From: JALZDI01 sp035557095
GTDB lineage: Bacteria > Actinomycetota > Actinomycetes > Propionibacteriales > Nocardioidaceae
Direction of reading: 5' to 3'
Assembly: GCA_035557095.1 (NCBI GenBank)
Contig: DATMEB010000262.1
Location: forward strand, 27,165 to 91,164
DNA: 64,000 bases
Part shown: positions 34,124 through 41,816 of the stretch, one piece after another
Position numbering within the stretch: position 1 is the first letter of the stretch
Layout: the number at the start of each line of letters is the position of its first letter
Position numbers and translations under genes: made by a program
Notes under the pieces: model-generated
The model's input: the letters and a program-made list of their open reading frames with translations, nothing else
Database searches by the model: none
Told to the model about the DNA's origin: nothing

Positions 34124-34171
34124 CAGGGCCTCCGGTTCGGCTGGGGTCGGGCGGACGGTCCGGCCTGGGGG

Positions 34172-35083
34172 TCAGGCACGGACCTGCAGGTTGGTGAAGA
34201 TCTCACGGGTCGCCTTGGAGCGGTTCAGTGTGTAGAAGTGCAGCCCGGGCGCCCCTCCCCCCAGCAGCTCGTCGCACAGCTTCGTCGCCAGCTCGATGCC
34301 CGCGGCGCGTACGGCGGCCTTGTCGTCACCGAACGCGGAGATGTGCTCGACGATCTCGGCCGGAACCTCGGCGCCGGACAGCTCGGCGAACCGCTGGATC
34401 TGCCGCAGGTTCGTGATCGGCATGATGCCCGGGATGATCGGAATGTCGCAGCCGAGCGCCTCGGCGCGCGCGACCAGGCTGAAGTAGTCGTCGGCACGGA
34501 AGAAGAACTGCGTGACCGCGAACTGCGCCCCGGCCTCGGCCTTCGCGGCGAGCACACGCGCGTCGGCCTCGAGGTCGACGGCCTCCGGGTGCTTCTCCGG
34601 GAACGCGGCGACGCCGACCGAGAAGTCGCCGAGCGAGCGCACCAGCTGCACGAGGTCGACCGCGTGGTCGAGACCCTCGGGATGGCGTTCCCAGGGCGCC
34701 GTCGGGCCACCTGGGGGGTCACCGCGCAGCGCGAGCACATTTCGGACGCCGGCGGCGGCGTAAGCGCCGATCACCGAGCGCAGCGCGTCGCACGACTGGC
34801 CCACGCAGGTCAGGTGACCGACCGGGGTGAGCGTGGTGTCGGCCGCGATGCCCTCGGTCACCCGGACGGTGCGGTCGCGGGTGGAGCCCCCGGCGCCGTA
34901 GGTGACGGAGACGAACGTCGGCTGGAACGGCTCGAGCTCGCGGATCGCCTTCCAGAGCGTTCGCTCGCCCTCGTCGTCCTTGGGTGGGAAGAACTCGAAC
35001 GAGAAGGAGCGTTCGCCGCCGGCGACGAGCTCGCGGATCGTCTCGACGTGGCCACGGTCATGGGACGGGAAACCACCTGACAT
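34172..35083 (-). CDS. metF: Methylenetetrahydrofolate reductase MetF
   Basis: MetF reduces 5,10-methylene-THF to 5-methyl-THF for methionine synthesis. The 303-aa TIM barrel has FSFEFFPPKDDEGERTLW, FVSVTYGAGGSTRDRT, the folate-site Asp in NVLALRGDPPGG, and FAVTQFFFRADDY followed by IPIIPGIMPITN. TAACCT 6 nt before the ATG indicates a leaderless mRNA. A 17-bp repeat array lies just upstream, where its -35 region should be. Confidence 0.95.
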   Translation of the reverse strand: MSGGFPSHDRGHVETIRELVAGGERSFSFEFFPPKDDEGERTLWKAIRELEPFQPTFVSVTYGAGGSTRDRTVRVTEGIAADTTLTPVGHLTCVGQSCDALRSVIGAYAAAGVRNVLALRGDPPGGPTAPWERHPEGLDHAVDLVQLVRSLGDFSVGVAAFPEKHPEAVDLEADARVLAAKAEAGAQFAVTQFFFRADDYFSLVARAEALGCDIPIIPGIMPITNLRQIQRFAELSGAEVPAEIVEHISAFGDDKAAVRAAGIELATKLCDELLGGGAPGLHFYTLNRSKATREIFTNLQVRA

Positions 35084-35089
35084 GCCCCG

Positions 35090-35095
35090 AGGTTA
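35090..35095 (-). promoter_or_regulatory. Candidate -10 box for leaderless metF
   Basis: TAACCT on the minus strand ends 6 nt before the metF ATG. The first 17-bp repeat (35111-35127) covers the position of the -35 box. Confidence 0.55.
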
Positions 35096-35110
35096 CCCCG
35101 GGGTCACACC

Positions 35111-35212
35111 GGTTCTCCTGCAGCACCGCCTCTCCTGCAGCACCTGTTCTCCTGCAGCACCTGTTCTCCTGCAGCACCGCTTCTCCTGCAGCACCGCTTT
35201 TCCTGCAGCACC
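35111..35212. repeat. Six tandem 17-bp repeats between divergent metF and polyprenyl synthase genes
   Basis: Units start at 35111, 35128, 35145, 35162, 35179 and 35196. The shared core is TCTCCTGCAGCACC (one copy has TTTCC), with a variable first three bases (GGT, GCC, TGT, TGT, GCT, GCT). Each unit contains the palindrome CTGCAG. The array ends 45 bp before the -10 box of the synthase gene. It is not in a credible gene on either strand. Confidence 0.95.
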
Positions 35213-35256
35213 GCGTTGTGGACGCATCCGCGGTCCGGCACCGCGGTGGCGCGACG

Positions 35257-35262
35257 TAGGCT
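35257..35262 (+). promoter_or_regulatory. Candidate -10 box for leaderless polyprenyl synthase gene
   Basis: TAGGCT lies 8 nt before the GTG at 35271, and no ribosome site is visible. Confidence 0.5.
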
Positions 35263-35270
35263 GCCCAAGC

Positions 35271-36356
35271 GTGAGCACCGACACCGCAGAGTCGCTGGCC
35301 GACATCGAGGTCTTCCGCCGCCGCGTCGGCACCCGGCTGACCGAGTTCGTCACCGACCAGGCGAGCCGGTTGGAGGAGCTCGGGCCGCACCTGACCAGTC
35401 TGCTGGCCTCGGCCAACGACGCGGTGCGCGGCGGCAAGCGGCTGCGGGCCGCGTTCTGCTACTGGGGCTGGCGCAGCGCCGACGGCGACCACGACGACGA
35501 CCGAATCGTCACCGCCGCGGCAGCCGTGGAGATGCTGCACGCGAGCGCGCTCGCGCACGACGACCTGATGGACGACTCCGACACCCGCCGCGGGCGCCCG
35601 GCCGCGCACCGGCAGTTCGAGCGGCTGCACCGCACCGGCCGCTGGCACGGCGAGGCCGACCGTTTCGGCTCTGGCGCGGCGATCCTGCTGGGCGACCTGC
35701 TGCTCAGCTGGTCCGACGAGATGCTGCGCACCTGTGGCCTCGACACCGAGCAGGTGATGCGCGGTCTGCCGTACTTCGACGCCATGCGCACCGAGGTGGT
35801 GGCCGGGCAGTACCTCGACCTGGTCGCGCAGAGCTCCGGGCAGACGTCGGTGCCGCAGGCGATGCGGGTGGTGCGCTACAAGGCAGCGAAGTACACCGTC
35901 GAGCGGCCCCTGCACCTCGGCGCCGCCCTCGCCGGTGCCGGCGAGCCGCTGATCACCGCGCTGACGTCGTACGGGCTGCCGCTGGGCGAGGCCTTCCAGC
36001 TCCGCGACGACGTGCTCGGCGTGTTCGGTGATCCCGGCGTGACCGGCAAGCCGGCCGGCGACGACCTGCGCGAGGGCAAGCGCACGGTCCTGATGGCGCT
36101 CGCCCACGAGCGGGCCGACTCCGAGCAGCATCGGGTTCTCGAGCGGCAGTTCGGCCGACGGCGGCTCGACGACCACGGCGTGGAGCAGCTGCGCGAGGTC
36201 ATCCGGTCCAGCGGCGCCCTGCGCGCGGTCGAGGACCTGATCACCGAGCTCACGTCGGCGGCCACGACCGCCCTCGACCAGGCGCCGATCGGCGACGACG
36301 AGGTGCGCACCGCGCTGCGCGAGCTCGCCGCGGTCGTCACCAGCCGCGACTGGTGA
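35271..36356 (+). CDS. Trans-polyprenyl diphosphate synthase (IdsA/geranylgeranyl-PP synthase-like)
   Basis: These enzymes condense isopentenyl diphosphate units onto allylic diphosphates. The 361-aa protein has the first Asp-rich motif DDLMDDSDTRRG and the second in FQLRDDVLGVFGD, plus GGKRLRA for substrate binding. Chain length cannot be assigned with confidence. It occupies the place of idsA2 (Rv2173) in M. tuberculosis, next to the MetF-like gene. The open frame runs upstream through the repeat array, but homology begins after the GTG at 35271. Confidence 0.9.
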   Translation: MSTDTAESLADIEVFRRRVGTRLTEFVTDQASRLEELGPHLTSLLASANDAVRGGKRLRAAFCYWGWRSADGDHDDDRIVTAAAAVEMLHASALAHDDLMDDSDTRRGRPAAHRQFERLHRTGRWHGEADRFGSGAAILLGDLLLSWSDEMLRTCGLDTEQVMRGLPYFDAMRTEVVAGQYLDLVAQSSGQTSVPQAMRVVRYKAAKYTVERPLHLGAALAGAGEPLITALTSYGLPLGEAFQLRDDVLGVFGDPGVTGKPAGDDLREGKRTVLMALAHERADSEQHRVLERQFGRRRLDDHGVEQLREVIRSSGALRAVEDLITELTSAATTALDQAPIGDDEVRTALRELAAVVTSRDW

Positions 36357-36387
36357 GTGCCGCGCGACCGCCGGTGCCCCGGCACTC
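36355..36387. terminator. Hairpin between convergent polyprenyl synthase and barstar-like genes
   Basis: GAGTGCCG (36355-36362), overlapping the synthase stop codon, pairs with CGGCACTC (36380-36387). It could terminate transcription from both sides; no U-tract is present. Confidence 0.5.
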
Positions 36388-36390
36388 TCG

Positions 36391-36837
36391 CTAGGCGCGC
36401 TGCGCCCGGCCGTGCGGGTCGAGGTCGGGCAGTCCCAGGGGTGGCCCGTCGCCGCGCAGCAGCACCACGAACTCACCGCCCTCCAAGCTGGCGGACCGGC
36501 GCGTGAACGCACCGAGGGCGGCCTCGAACCGCGACGGCTCGGCGCGCGCGAACGGGCTCCAGCCCTCCCACAGGGTCACGGTGCCGCGCTCGTGGTGTAC
36601 GCCGGCGAGCAGATCGCCGAGCCGCTCGGGACCTCCCCCGGACGGGTCGAGGCCGTAGGCCGCCGCGACCTCCTGGACCAACGCAGCGTCGTCCTCCACC
36701 CGCACCGTGTCCAGACCTACGAACCGCCAACCGGCGTGCTCGACGGCGTGCGCCACGTCGGCACGGCGCGCGTGCGAGGCCCATCGGTAGACACCCGCCG
36801 GTCGCCGACCCGCGAGTACGCCGGCCAGCCCGCTCAT
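36391..36837 (-). CDS. Barstar-like (barnase inhibitor family) protein
   Basis: The 148-aa protein contains GWRFVGLDTVRVEDDAALVQ and a region, AAYGLDPSGGGPERLGDLLAGV, that resembles the barstar pattern of a helix and the Leu-rich RNase-binding face, although it lacks the usual Asn-Trp-Asp-Ala motif. Many actinobacteria carry such barstar-like proteins without a cognate barnase nearby, and none is seen here. The ATG at 36837 has GGAGG 6 nt upstream. It follows the Rv2175c-like gene by 52 nt. Confidence 0.55.
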   Translation of the reverse strand: MSGLAGVLAGRRPAGVYRWASHARRADVAHAVEHAGWRFVGLDTVRVEDDAALVQEVAAAYGLDPSGGGPERLGDLLAGVHHERGTVTLWEGWSPFARAEPSRFEAALGAFTRRSASLEGGEFVVLLRGDGPPLGLPDLDPHGRAQRA

Positions 36838-36889
36838 CGCGTGCCTCCGTGTGCGGCCGGTGAGCACGCGCGCCCTGGAGTGCACATGC

Positions 36890-37249
36890 TCAGAACGCCA
36901 GCGCCTGGGCGCGACGGCGTACCTCCGTGCCCCGGTTCTCCCGGAGCGCGTCGATGGGCCGGCCGGGCAGCGTGTCGTCTGCTGTGAACAGCCATCGGAT
37001 CGCCTCCTCCTCGTCGTAGCCGGAGTCCGAGAGCACGGTCAGCGTGCCGGGAAGCCCCTTAACGACGGTGTCGTCGAGCAGCAGATCCGCGGGTACCTCG
37101 GGTTCGCGCGCGTCCTCATGCCGCAGCGCCGCGAGCTGGCTGTCACGCACCATCTGCCGCACCTTGTTCGGGCTGACACCGAGACGGTCGGCCACGTCAC
37201 GCAGGCTCAGCCAGGCCGACACGAGGCTGCTGGTCGGTGTTTGCTCCAC
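36890..37249 (-). CDS. Rv2175c-like DNA-binding protein
   Basis: The 119-aa protein has a MerR/excisionase-like helix-turn-helix (LSLRDVADRLGVSPNKVRQMVRD, about 15-36) and a C-terminal domain with DSGYDEEEAIRWLFTADDTLPGRPIDALR. In M. tuberculosis the homologue Rv2175c is phosphorylated by the adjacent kinase PknL, which blocks DNA binding. The kinase gene at 41817 fills the pknL position here. The GTG at 37249 gives the family length; its N-terminal Thr/Ser-rich stretch (TPTSS) could be a phosphorylation site. Confidence 0.85.
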   Translation of the reverse strand: MEQTPTSSLVSAWLSLRDVADRLGVSPNKVRQMVRDSQLAALRHEDAREPEVPADLLLDDTVVKGLPGTLTVLSDSGYDEEEAIRWLFTADDTLPGRPIDALRENRGTEVRRRAQALAF

Positions 37250-37351
37250 GCGTCCCACCCTGCCAGACGGCCGGGCGACGATGACGGCGCGATGCGCACC
37301 GGCCGCCCGGCATTCGCTGACGGCACCCCGGCGCCGTGCCAGCATGGAGAT

Positions 37352-37642
37352 GTGGGCATCGACGACGGGTGGGCCGACGACGACCCGGAGTACCTCGTGG
37401 CGAGGATCCAGGTGGTCGTGGACCGCATGGCGCCCGCCTGGCGCGGCCGTCCGCTGGCCGAGGTCGAGGCCGAGCTGAGCCGTCGGCTGGGGGCCTTCGG
37501 CGACGACTGGCCACCGGAGCTGGTCGAGCACCTCGCGCGGCAGGTCGCCGACCCCCGCTGGTCCTGGAAGCACCCGTGGCAGGCCCTCGACCTGAGCCGG
37601 CGGTTCAACGCACGCGCCCGGATGCAGACCGGCGAGTCCTGA
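37352..37642 (+). CDS. Small conserved-looking hypothetical protein
   Basis: I do not recognise this 96-aa acidic protein. It starts GTG at 37352 and ends VADPRWSWKHPWQALDLSRRF. It is predicted helical, soluble and Trp-rich, with no signal peptide. Codon use agrees with neighbours, and it is divergent from the Rv2175c-like gene. The start is uncertain because the nearest purine-rich tract is only 2 nt away. Confidence 0.55.
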   Translation: MGIDDGWADDDPEYLVARIQVVVDRMAPAWRGRPLAEVEAELSRRLGAFGDDWPPELVEHLARQVADPRWSWKHPWQALDLSRRFNARARMQTGES

Positions 37643-37697
37643 CCGGGTCTCGGCGGCGGCCCTGCTTCGCGGCAACGCCGTGCGCGACCATCCAGCG

Positions 37698-37727
37698 TTG
37701 ACACCCCAGACGGGGCGGGAGAAGACT
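37698..37727 (+). promoter_or_regulatory. Candidate promoter of the CHRD gene
   Basis: A consensus TTGACA (37698-37703) is followed after 18 nt by AAGACT (37722-37727). The -35 is strong and the -10 weak. A purine-rich ribosome site (AGGGGAAGGGG) precedes the start at 37788. Confidence 0.4.
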
Positions 37728-37787
37728 CAACTACATGGCTCGCCGCTGCCTGTGCGCGGCGCCAGTCCCTAGGGGAAGGGGAATCTG

Positions 37788-38303
37788 ATGGGTGGGACTC
37801 GTACGAAGGTCGCGCTCGCGGCCACGTGTCTCGTAGTGGCCGGGACCGCCTCCGCGGCGGTCGCGGGGGTCGGCACCAGCACTGAACGAGCATCACTGAA
37901 CAGCTTCGCGGAGGTGCCGACCCTGTCGACACGCGGGATCGGAACCTTCAGCGCCACGATCAACTCCAACACGAACCGGATCCGGTACACCCTGCGGTAC
38001 CGCGCACTGAGCACCGCGGTGCAGCAGGCGCACATCCACCTGGGCCGGACCGCGACCGTCGGGGGGATATCCGCGTTCCTGTGCACCAACATCGGCGGTG
38101 GCACCCCGCAGACGCCGGCGTGCCCGCGGCGCGGCGTCGTGCGCGGCGTTCTCGGACCGGGCAGCGTGGAGGGGCCGACCGCCCAGGGCATCGGCGCCGG
38201 CCAGTTCAACGCGCTGGCAAGGGCGATGCGTCAGGGTGCGGCGTACGTCAACGTGCACAGCGCGCGGTTCCCGAGCGGAGAGATCCGCGGGGCGATCCGC
38301 TGA
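37788..38303 (+). CDS. Secreted CHRD domain protein
   Basis: The 171-aa product has a signal peptide (VALAATCLVVAGTASAAVAG) and one CHRD domain (about 35-171): ASLNSFAEVPTL, GTFSATINSNTNRIRYTLRY, QQAHIHLG, YVNVHSARFPSGEIRGAIR. CHRD domains occur in chordin and in many secreted bacterial proteins of unknown function. Two Cys in the middle (LCTN and PACPRR) may form a disulfide. It is followed by a terminator-like hairpin, so it is probably monocistronic. Confidence 0.88.
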   Translation: MGGTRTKVALAATCLVVAGTASAAVAGVGTSTERASLNSFAEVPTLSTRGIGTFSATINSNTNRIRYTLRYRALSTAVQQAHIHLGRTATVGGISAFLCTNIGGGTPQTPACPRRGVVRGVLGPGSVEGPTAQGIGAGQFNALARAMRQGAAYVNVHSARFPSGEIRGAIR

Positions 38304-38328
38304 CGCCCGAGCGCGGCACAGCCGCGGT

Positions 38329-38358
38329 GGTGTGACCGGCCGTTCAGCCCGTCACACC
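38329..38358 (+). terminator. Terminator-like hairpin after the CHRD gene
   Basis: GGTGTGAC (38329-38336) pairs with GTCACACC (38351-38358); inner GGC/GCC pairs extend the stem. It begins 26 nt after the CHRD stop codon. Confidence 0.6.
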
Positions 38359-38452
38359 GGCGTGGTCACACGTCCAACGTTCGTGGCCGATCTCCGTCCG
38401 GCTACCGTGGCACACCTCTCGCATGAGCGGTGCCGTCGGACAGGAGGAACGC

Positions 38453-39427
38453 ATGCAGGCCATCGTGGTGGACGCGCAGGGGGGTCCCGACGTACTACGG
38501 CTGCGCACGTTGCCCGACCCCGAGCCGGGCGCGGGCGACGTCCTCGTCGACGTGGCCGCGGCCGGGGTGAACTTCATCGACATCTACCAGCGCTCCGGCG
38601 CCTACCCGATGAGCACGCCCTACGTCGCCGGCTCCGAGGGCGCCGGTGTCGTCCGTGCGGTCGGTGACGGGGTGCGCGACGTCACGGTCGGCGACCACGT
38701 GGCGTGGGCGATGGTTCCCGGCTCCGGCTACGCCGAGCAGGCGGTGGTGCCCGCCGACCGGACCGTTCCGGTTCCCGAAGGGGTCACCGACGAGACGGCC
38801 GCGGCGCTGATGCTGCAGGGCATGACCGCGCACTACCTGTGCGAGTCGACCTACCCCGTGCAGAAAGGCGACGACGTCCTGCTGCACGCCGCGGCCGGCG
38901 GCGTCGGGCTGCTGCTCACGCAGATGGTCTCGCGCAAGGGCGCGCGGGTCATCGCCACCACGTCGACCGCGCAGAAGGCCGACCTCGCGCGTGAGGCCGG
39001 TGCGGCGGACGTCGTGGACTACACCGAGTCCGACGTCGCCGCCGAGGTCCGGCGCCTCACCGACGGCTCCGGGGTCGCGGTGGCCTACGACGGCGTCGGG
39101 GCGGACACGTTCGACGCGAGCATGGACAGCCTGCGTCCGCGCGGGATGCTGGTGCTGTTCGGCGCGTCGAGCGGGAAGGTCTCCCCGGTCGACCCGCAGA
39201 CGCTGAACAGCAAGGGTTCGCTGTTCCTCACCCGGCCCACGCTGGCCGACTACATCGCCGAGCGGTCGGAGCTGCTGTCCCGGGCCGAGGCCGTGCTCGG
39301 CTCCGCGGCTCGCGGCGACCTCTCGGTACGGATCGGCGAGCGCTACCCGCTCGCCGACGCGGCGCGTGCGCACGAGGACCTGGCGGGCCGGCGCACGACC
39401 GGCAAGCTCGTGCTGCTGCCGGGCTGA
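38453..39427 (+). CDS. NADPH:quinone oxidoreductase (zinc-free MDR family)
   Basis: The 324-aa protein has the MDR fold: AAGVNFIDIYQRSGAYP and AGSEGAGVVRAVGDGV in the catalytic domain, then the Rossmann sequence AAAGGVGLLLTQMVSRKG. The zinc ligands of alcohol dehydrogenases are absent, as in QorA-type quinone reductases. The ATG at 38453 is decided by AGGAGG 5 nt upstream; an in-frame ATG at 38423 has none. Confidence 0.9.
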   Translation: MQAIVVDAQGGPDVLRLRTLPDPEPGAGDVLVDVAAAGVNFIDIYQRSGAYPMSTPYVAGSEGAGVVRAVGDGVRDVTVGDHVAWAMVPGSGYAEQAVVPADRTVPVPEGVTDETAAALMLQGMTAHYLCESTYPVQKGDDVLLHAAAGGVGLLLTQMVSRKGARVIATTSTAQKADLAREAGAADVVDYTESDVAAEVRRLTDGSGVAVAYDGVGADTFDASMDSLRPRGMLVLFGASSGKVSPVDPQTLNSKGSLFLTRPTLADYIAERSELLSRAEAVLGSAARGDLSVRIGERYPLADAARAHEDLAGRRTTGKLVLLPG

Positions 39428-39517
39428 CCCCCCCCCCGGGACGGCGGCTGAAACGGCCCGTTGACGGCATAGCAGAGCGGTCCCGGCGGGCGTACCCTCC
39501 CCGCCGAGGAGGCCGCT

Positions 39518-40531
39518 ATGCCAAGCTCGAGCCGTCGGCGCGCGTGGGTCTCCGCCGCTGTCCTTGCCGTCATAATCGCCGTCGCCGCGGCAGTCGTGCT
39601 CGTCACCAGCGTCACCGGGTCCGAGGTCGACCCCGCGGCCTCGCAGTCGGAGTCGGCCCTGGTCGAATCGTCAGGCGACGCCGCCTTGCAGACGATCCCG
39701 CTGCCGCTCGGCCTACAGCCGGAGGGGATCACCAGCGACCGCGAGTCGACGTTCTACGTCGGGTCCCTGGCCGACGGCCGGGTGGTCCGCGGCGACCTGG
39801 AGACCGGCGCGACCGAGGTGCTGGTGCCCGGCCGCACCGGGCGGGTCGCCGTCGGCATGCGGTACGACGACCGCGACGAGGGCCGGCTCTGGGTCGCCGG
39901 AGGACCGACCGGCGCGGTCACGGTGTACGACGCCGACTCCGGCCGCGAGCTCGGCCGGTGGGTGGTGCCCGGGTCGGGGTTCCTCAACGACGTCACGGTG
40001 ACCGAGGACGCGGCATACGTGACCGACTCGCAGGTGCAGCGCCTGGTGGTCGTGCCCCTCGCTGACGACGGCGCACTGCCCGGGCCCGACGCGGCGACGA
40101 CGCTGCCGTTGACCGGTGACGTGGCGTTCGATCCCGACGACTTCAACGCCAACGGGATCATCGCGCTCGACGACGACCTGCTCGTACTGGTGCAGTCGAA
40201 CACCGGCACGCTGTTCCTCGTCGACCCGGCGACCGGGGTGACGGACGCGGTCGAGGGGACCGAGGGCGACCTGGTCAGCGGTGACGGGCTCGAGCGCGGC
40301 GCCGGCCGGCTGTTCGTCGTACGCGGCGGCGGAGGCAACGACGTGGCCGTCGTCCGGCTGCGGCAGAACGGGCGCTCCGCGCGGGTCGAACGGCTCGTGA
40401 CCGACCCGGACTTCGACGTGCCCACGACGGCGACGTTCGCCGACGGCCGGCTCTGGGCGGTCAACGCCCGGTTCGACACCGAGCCGACGCCGACCACGGA
40501 GTACACCGTCGTCCGGGTCGAGCTCGACTGA
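39518..40531 (+). CDS. Secreted or membrane-anchored SMP-30/NHL-like beta-propeller protein
   Basis: The 337-aa protein has an N-terminal membrane segment (about 10-33) after two Arg-rich residues, then repeats such as GLQPEGITSDRESTFYVGSL and VTVTEDAAYVTDSQ, which indicate a six-bladed propeller of the SMP-30/gluconolactonase type. Metal-binding residues cannot be assigned safely, so enzymatic activity is not claimed. GAGGAGG lies 5 nt before the ATG. Confidence 0.8.
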   Translation: MPSSSRRRAWVSAAVLAVIIAVAAAVVLVTSVTGSEVDPAASQSESALVESSGDAALQTIPLPLGLQPEGITSDRESTFYVGSLADGRVVRGDLETGATEVLVPGRTGRVAVGMRYDDRDEGRLWVAGGPTGAVTVYDADSGRELGRWVVPGSGFLNDVTVTEDAAYVTDSQVQRLVVVPLADDGALPGPDAATTLPLTGDVAFDPDDFNANGIIALDDDLLVLVQSNTGTLFLVDPATGVTDAVEGTEGDLVSGDGLERGAGRLFVVRGGGGNDVAVVRLRQNGRSARVERLVTDPDFDVPTTATFADGRLWAVNARFDTEPTPTTEYTVVRVELD

Positions 40532-40651
40532 CCCTGCGCCCCACTGATCGTCGCCTCCCCGGATTTAACCTCACCAGCAACTATCGTCACTTCAGTCACA
40601 GACGAACCATCTGTACGCACGGTTCACTTCCCCACCGTGAGGACTGTTCGC

Positions 40652-41641
40652 ATGAGACGAAGTCGGCTGACCCCGAGCACGCGTACGGCACTCTCCGGAT
40701 GTGCGCTGACCGTGCTCAGCCCGTTCGCGCTCGACTATGTCGTCCAGCCCGGCGACACGGTCTCGCAGATCGCCACCGAGCACGACACGACCGTCGAACG
40801 CGTCGTCGACGCCAACGACCTGCCGGCCGGCGGCGACAACATCTACGCCGGCGACGTGCTGCGGATCCCGGCCGCACACGCCCGCGGCCACCGGCCGGCG
40901 AACAGAGCCGCGACCGGGACCGCAACCACGACCGGCCCGGGCGACGACGGCGACCGCCGGATCGTGTGGCACGTGGTCCGCTCCGGCGACACCATGACCG
41001 GCATCGCCGAGCGCTACCACGCCTGGACCGACGAGCTCGTGCAGGCCAACGGCGGCACCAGCCTGGTCGTGGGCGAGCGGGTCAAGGTCCCGGGGGTGGT
41101 CTCCCGCGCCGGCGAGACGGGTGGCCACACGGGTGGCGACACGGGTGGCGCCGCACCCGAGACCCAGGAGACGCACGCGCCCCAGCGGCTCGTCCGGCGA
41201 CTGCGCGCACGGCTCGGCGGATACGCCGACCCGGGCCACGCCCGTGTGCGCCGGATCATCCAGCGCACCGCAAGACGCGCGGGCGTCGACCCCGACCTGG
41301 CGCTCGCCGTGAGCTGGCAGGAGGCCGGCTGGCAGCAGCACCACGTCTCCCCCGACGCGGCGATCGGGGCGATGCAGGTCATCCCGTCGACGGGCGACTG
41401 GGTCAGCGGCATGGTCGGTCGCGACCTCGACCTGCTGGGTGTGCGCGACAACGTCACCGCCGGCGTCACGCTGCTCGACCAGCTCACCGACGACGCCGCC
41501 ACCACCCGGCGAGCCGTCGCCGGCTACTACCAGGGGCTGGGCGGGGTGCGTGAGCACGGGATGTACGACGACACCCGTGCCTACGTCGCCGACGTCCTGG
41601 CGCTCGAGCGGGCGTTCAGCCGCGGCGACTACCCACGCTGA
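40652..41641 (+). CDS. LysM and SLT-domain lytic transglycosylase
   Basis: The 329-aa secreted protein begins with a signal-like segment, then LysM 1 (DYVVQPGDTVSQIATEHDTT to IYAGDVLRIP), LysM 2 (WHVVRSGDTMTGIAERYHAW to VVGERVKVPG), a short Gly/Thr linker (GGHTGGDTGG) and an SLT domain in which SWQEAGWQQ gives the catalytic Glu and AIGAMQVIPSTG follows. Lytic transglycosylases cut glycan strands to 1,6-anhydroMurNAc ends. I chose the ATG at 40652 with GAGGA 8 nt upstream over the GTG at 40637. Confidence 0.9.
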   Translation: MRRSRLTPSTRTALSGCALTVLSPFALDYVVQPGDTVSQIATEHDTTVERVVDANDLPAGGDNIYAGDVLRIPAAHARGHRPANRAATGTATTTGPGDDGDRRIVWHVVRSGDTMTGIAERYHAWTDELVQANGGTSLVVGERVKVPGVVSRAGETGGHTGGDTGGAAPETQETHAPQRLVRRLRARLGGYADPGHARVRRIIQRTARRAGVDPDLALAVSWQEAGWQQHHVSPDAAIGAMQVIPSTGDWVSGMVGRDLDLLGVRDNVTAGVTLLDQLTDDAATTRRAVAGYYQGLGGVREHGMYDDTRAYVADVLALERAFSRGDYPR

Positions 41642-41816
41642 GCCGGTGAGGCCGTCACCCGAGCGGCCCGGCGCCCGGTCGCAGGGTGATCTGGCCCACG
41701 TCCACGGCGGCGAGGCTGGGTGGTATAACCGCGGAGGTTCCTTACACTCGAGAGCTGCGCCCGCAAACCCGAGCCGCGGCGCGCTCTGAGCAGCGAGCCC
41801 GGAAAGGACCCCGAAC

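Noticed and set aside
35111..35212. CRISPR array
   Set aside because: The units are contiguous 17-mers without spacers and no cas genes are nearby.
35111..35270. N-terminal extension of the polyprenyl synthase reading through the repeats
   Set aside because: The frame is open, but the repeat would encode a low-complexity Leu/Ser/Cys stretch with no counterpart in the family. A -10 box directly before the GTG at 35271 marks the start better.
40532..40651. c-di-AMP (ydaO-type) riboswitch before the LysM transglycosylase gene
   Set aside because: These riboswitches precede some actinobacterial cell wall hydrolase genes, but the 120-nt spacer is too short and I could not see the conserved core.
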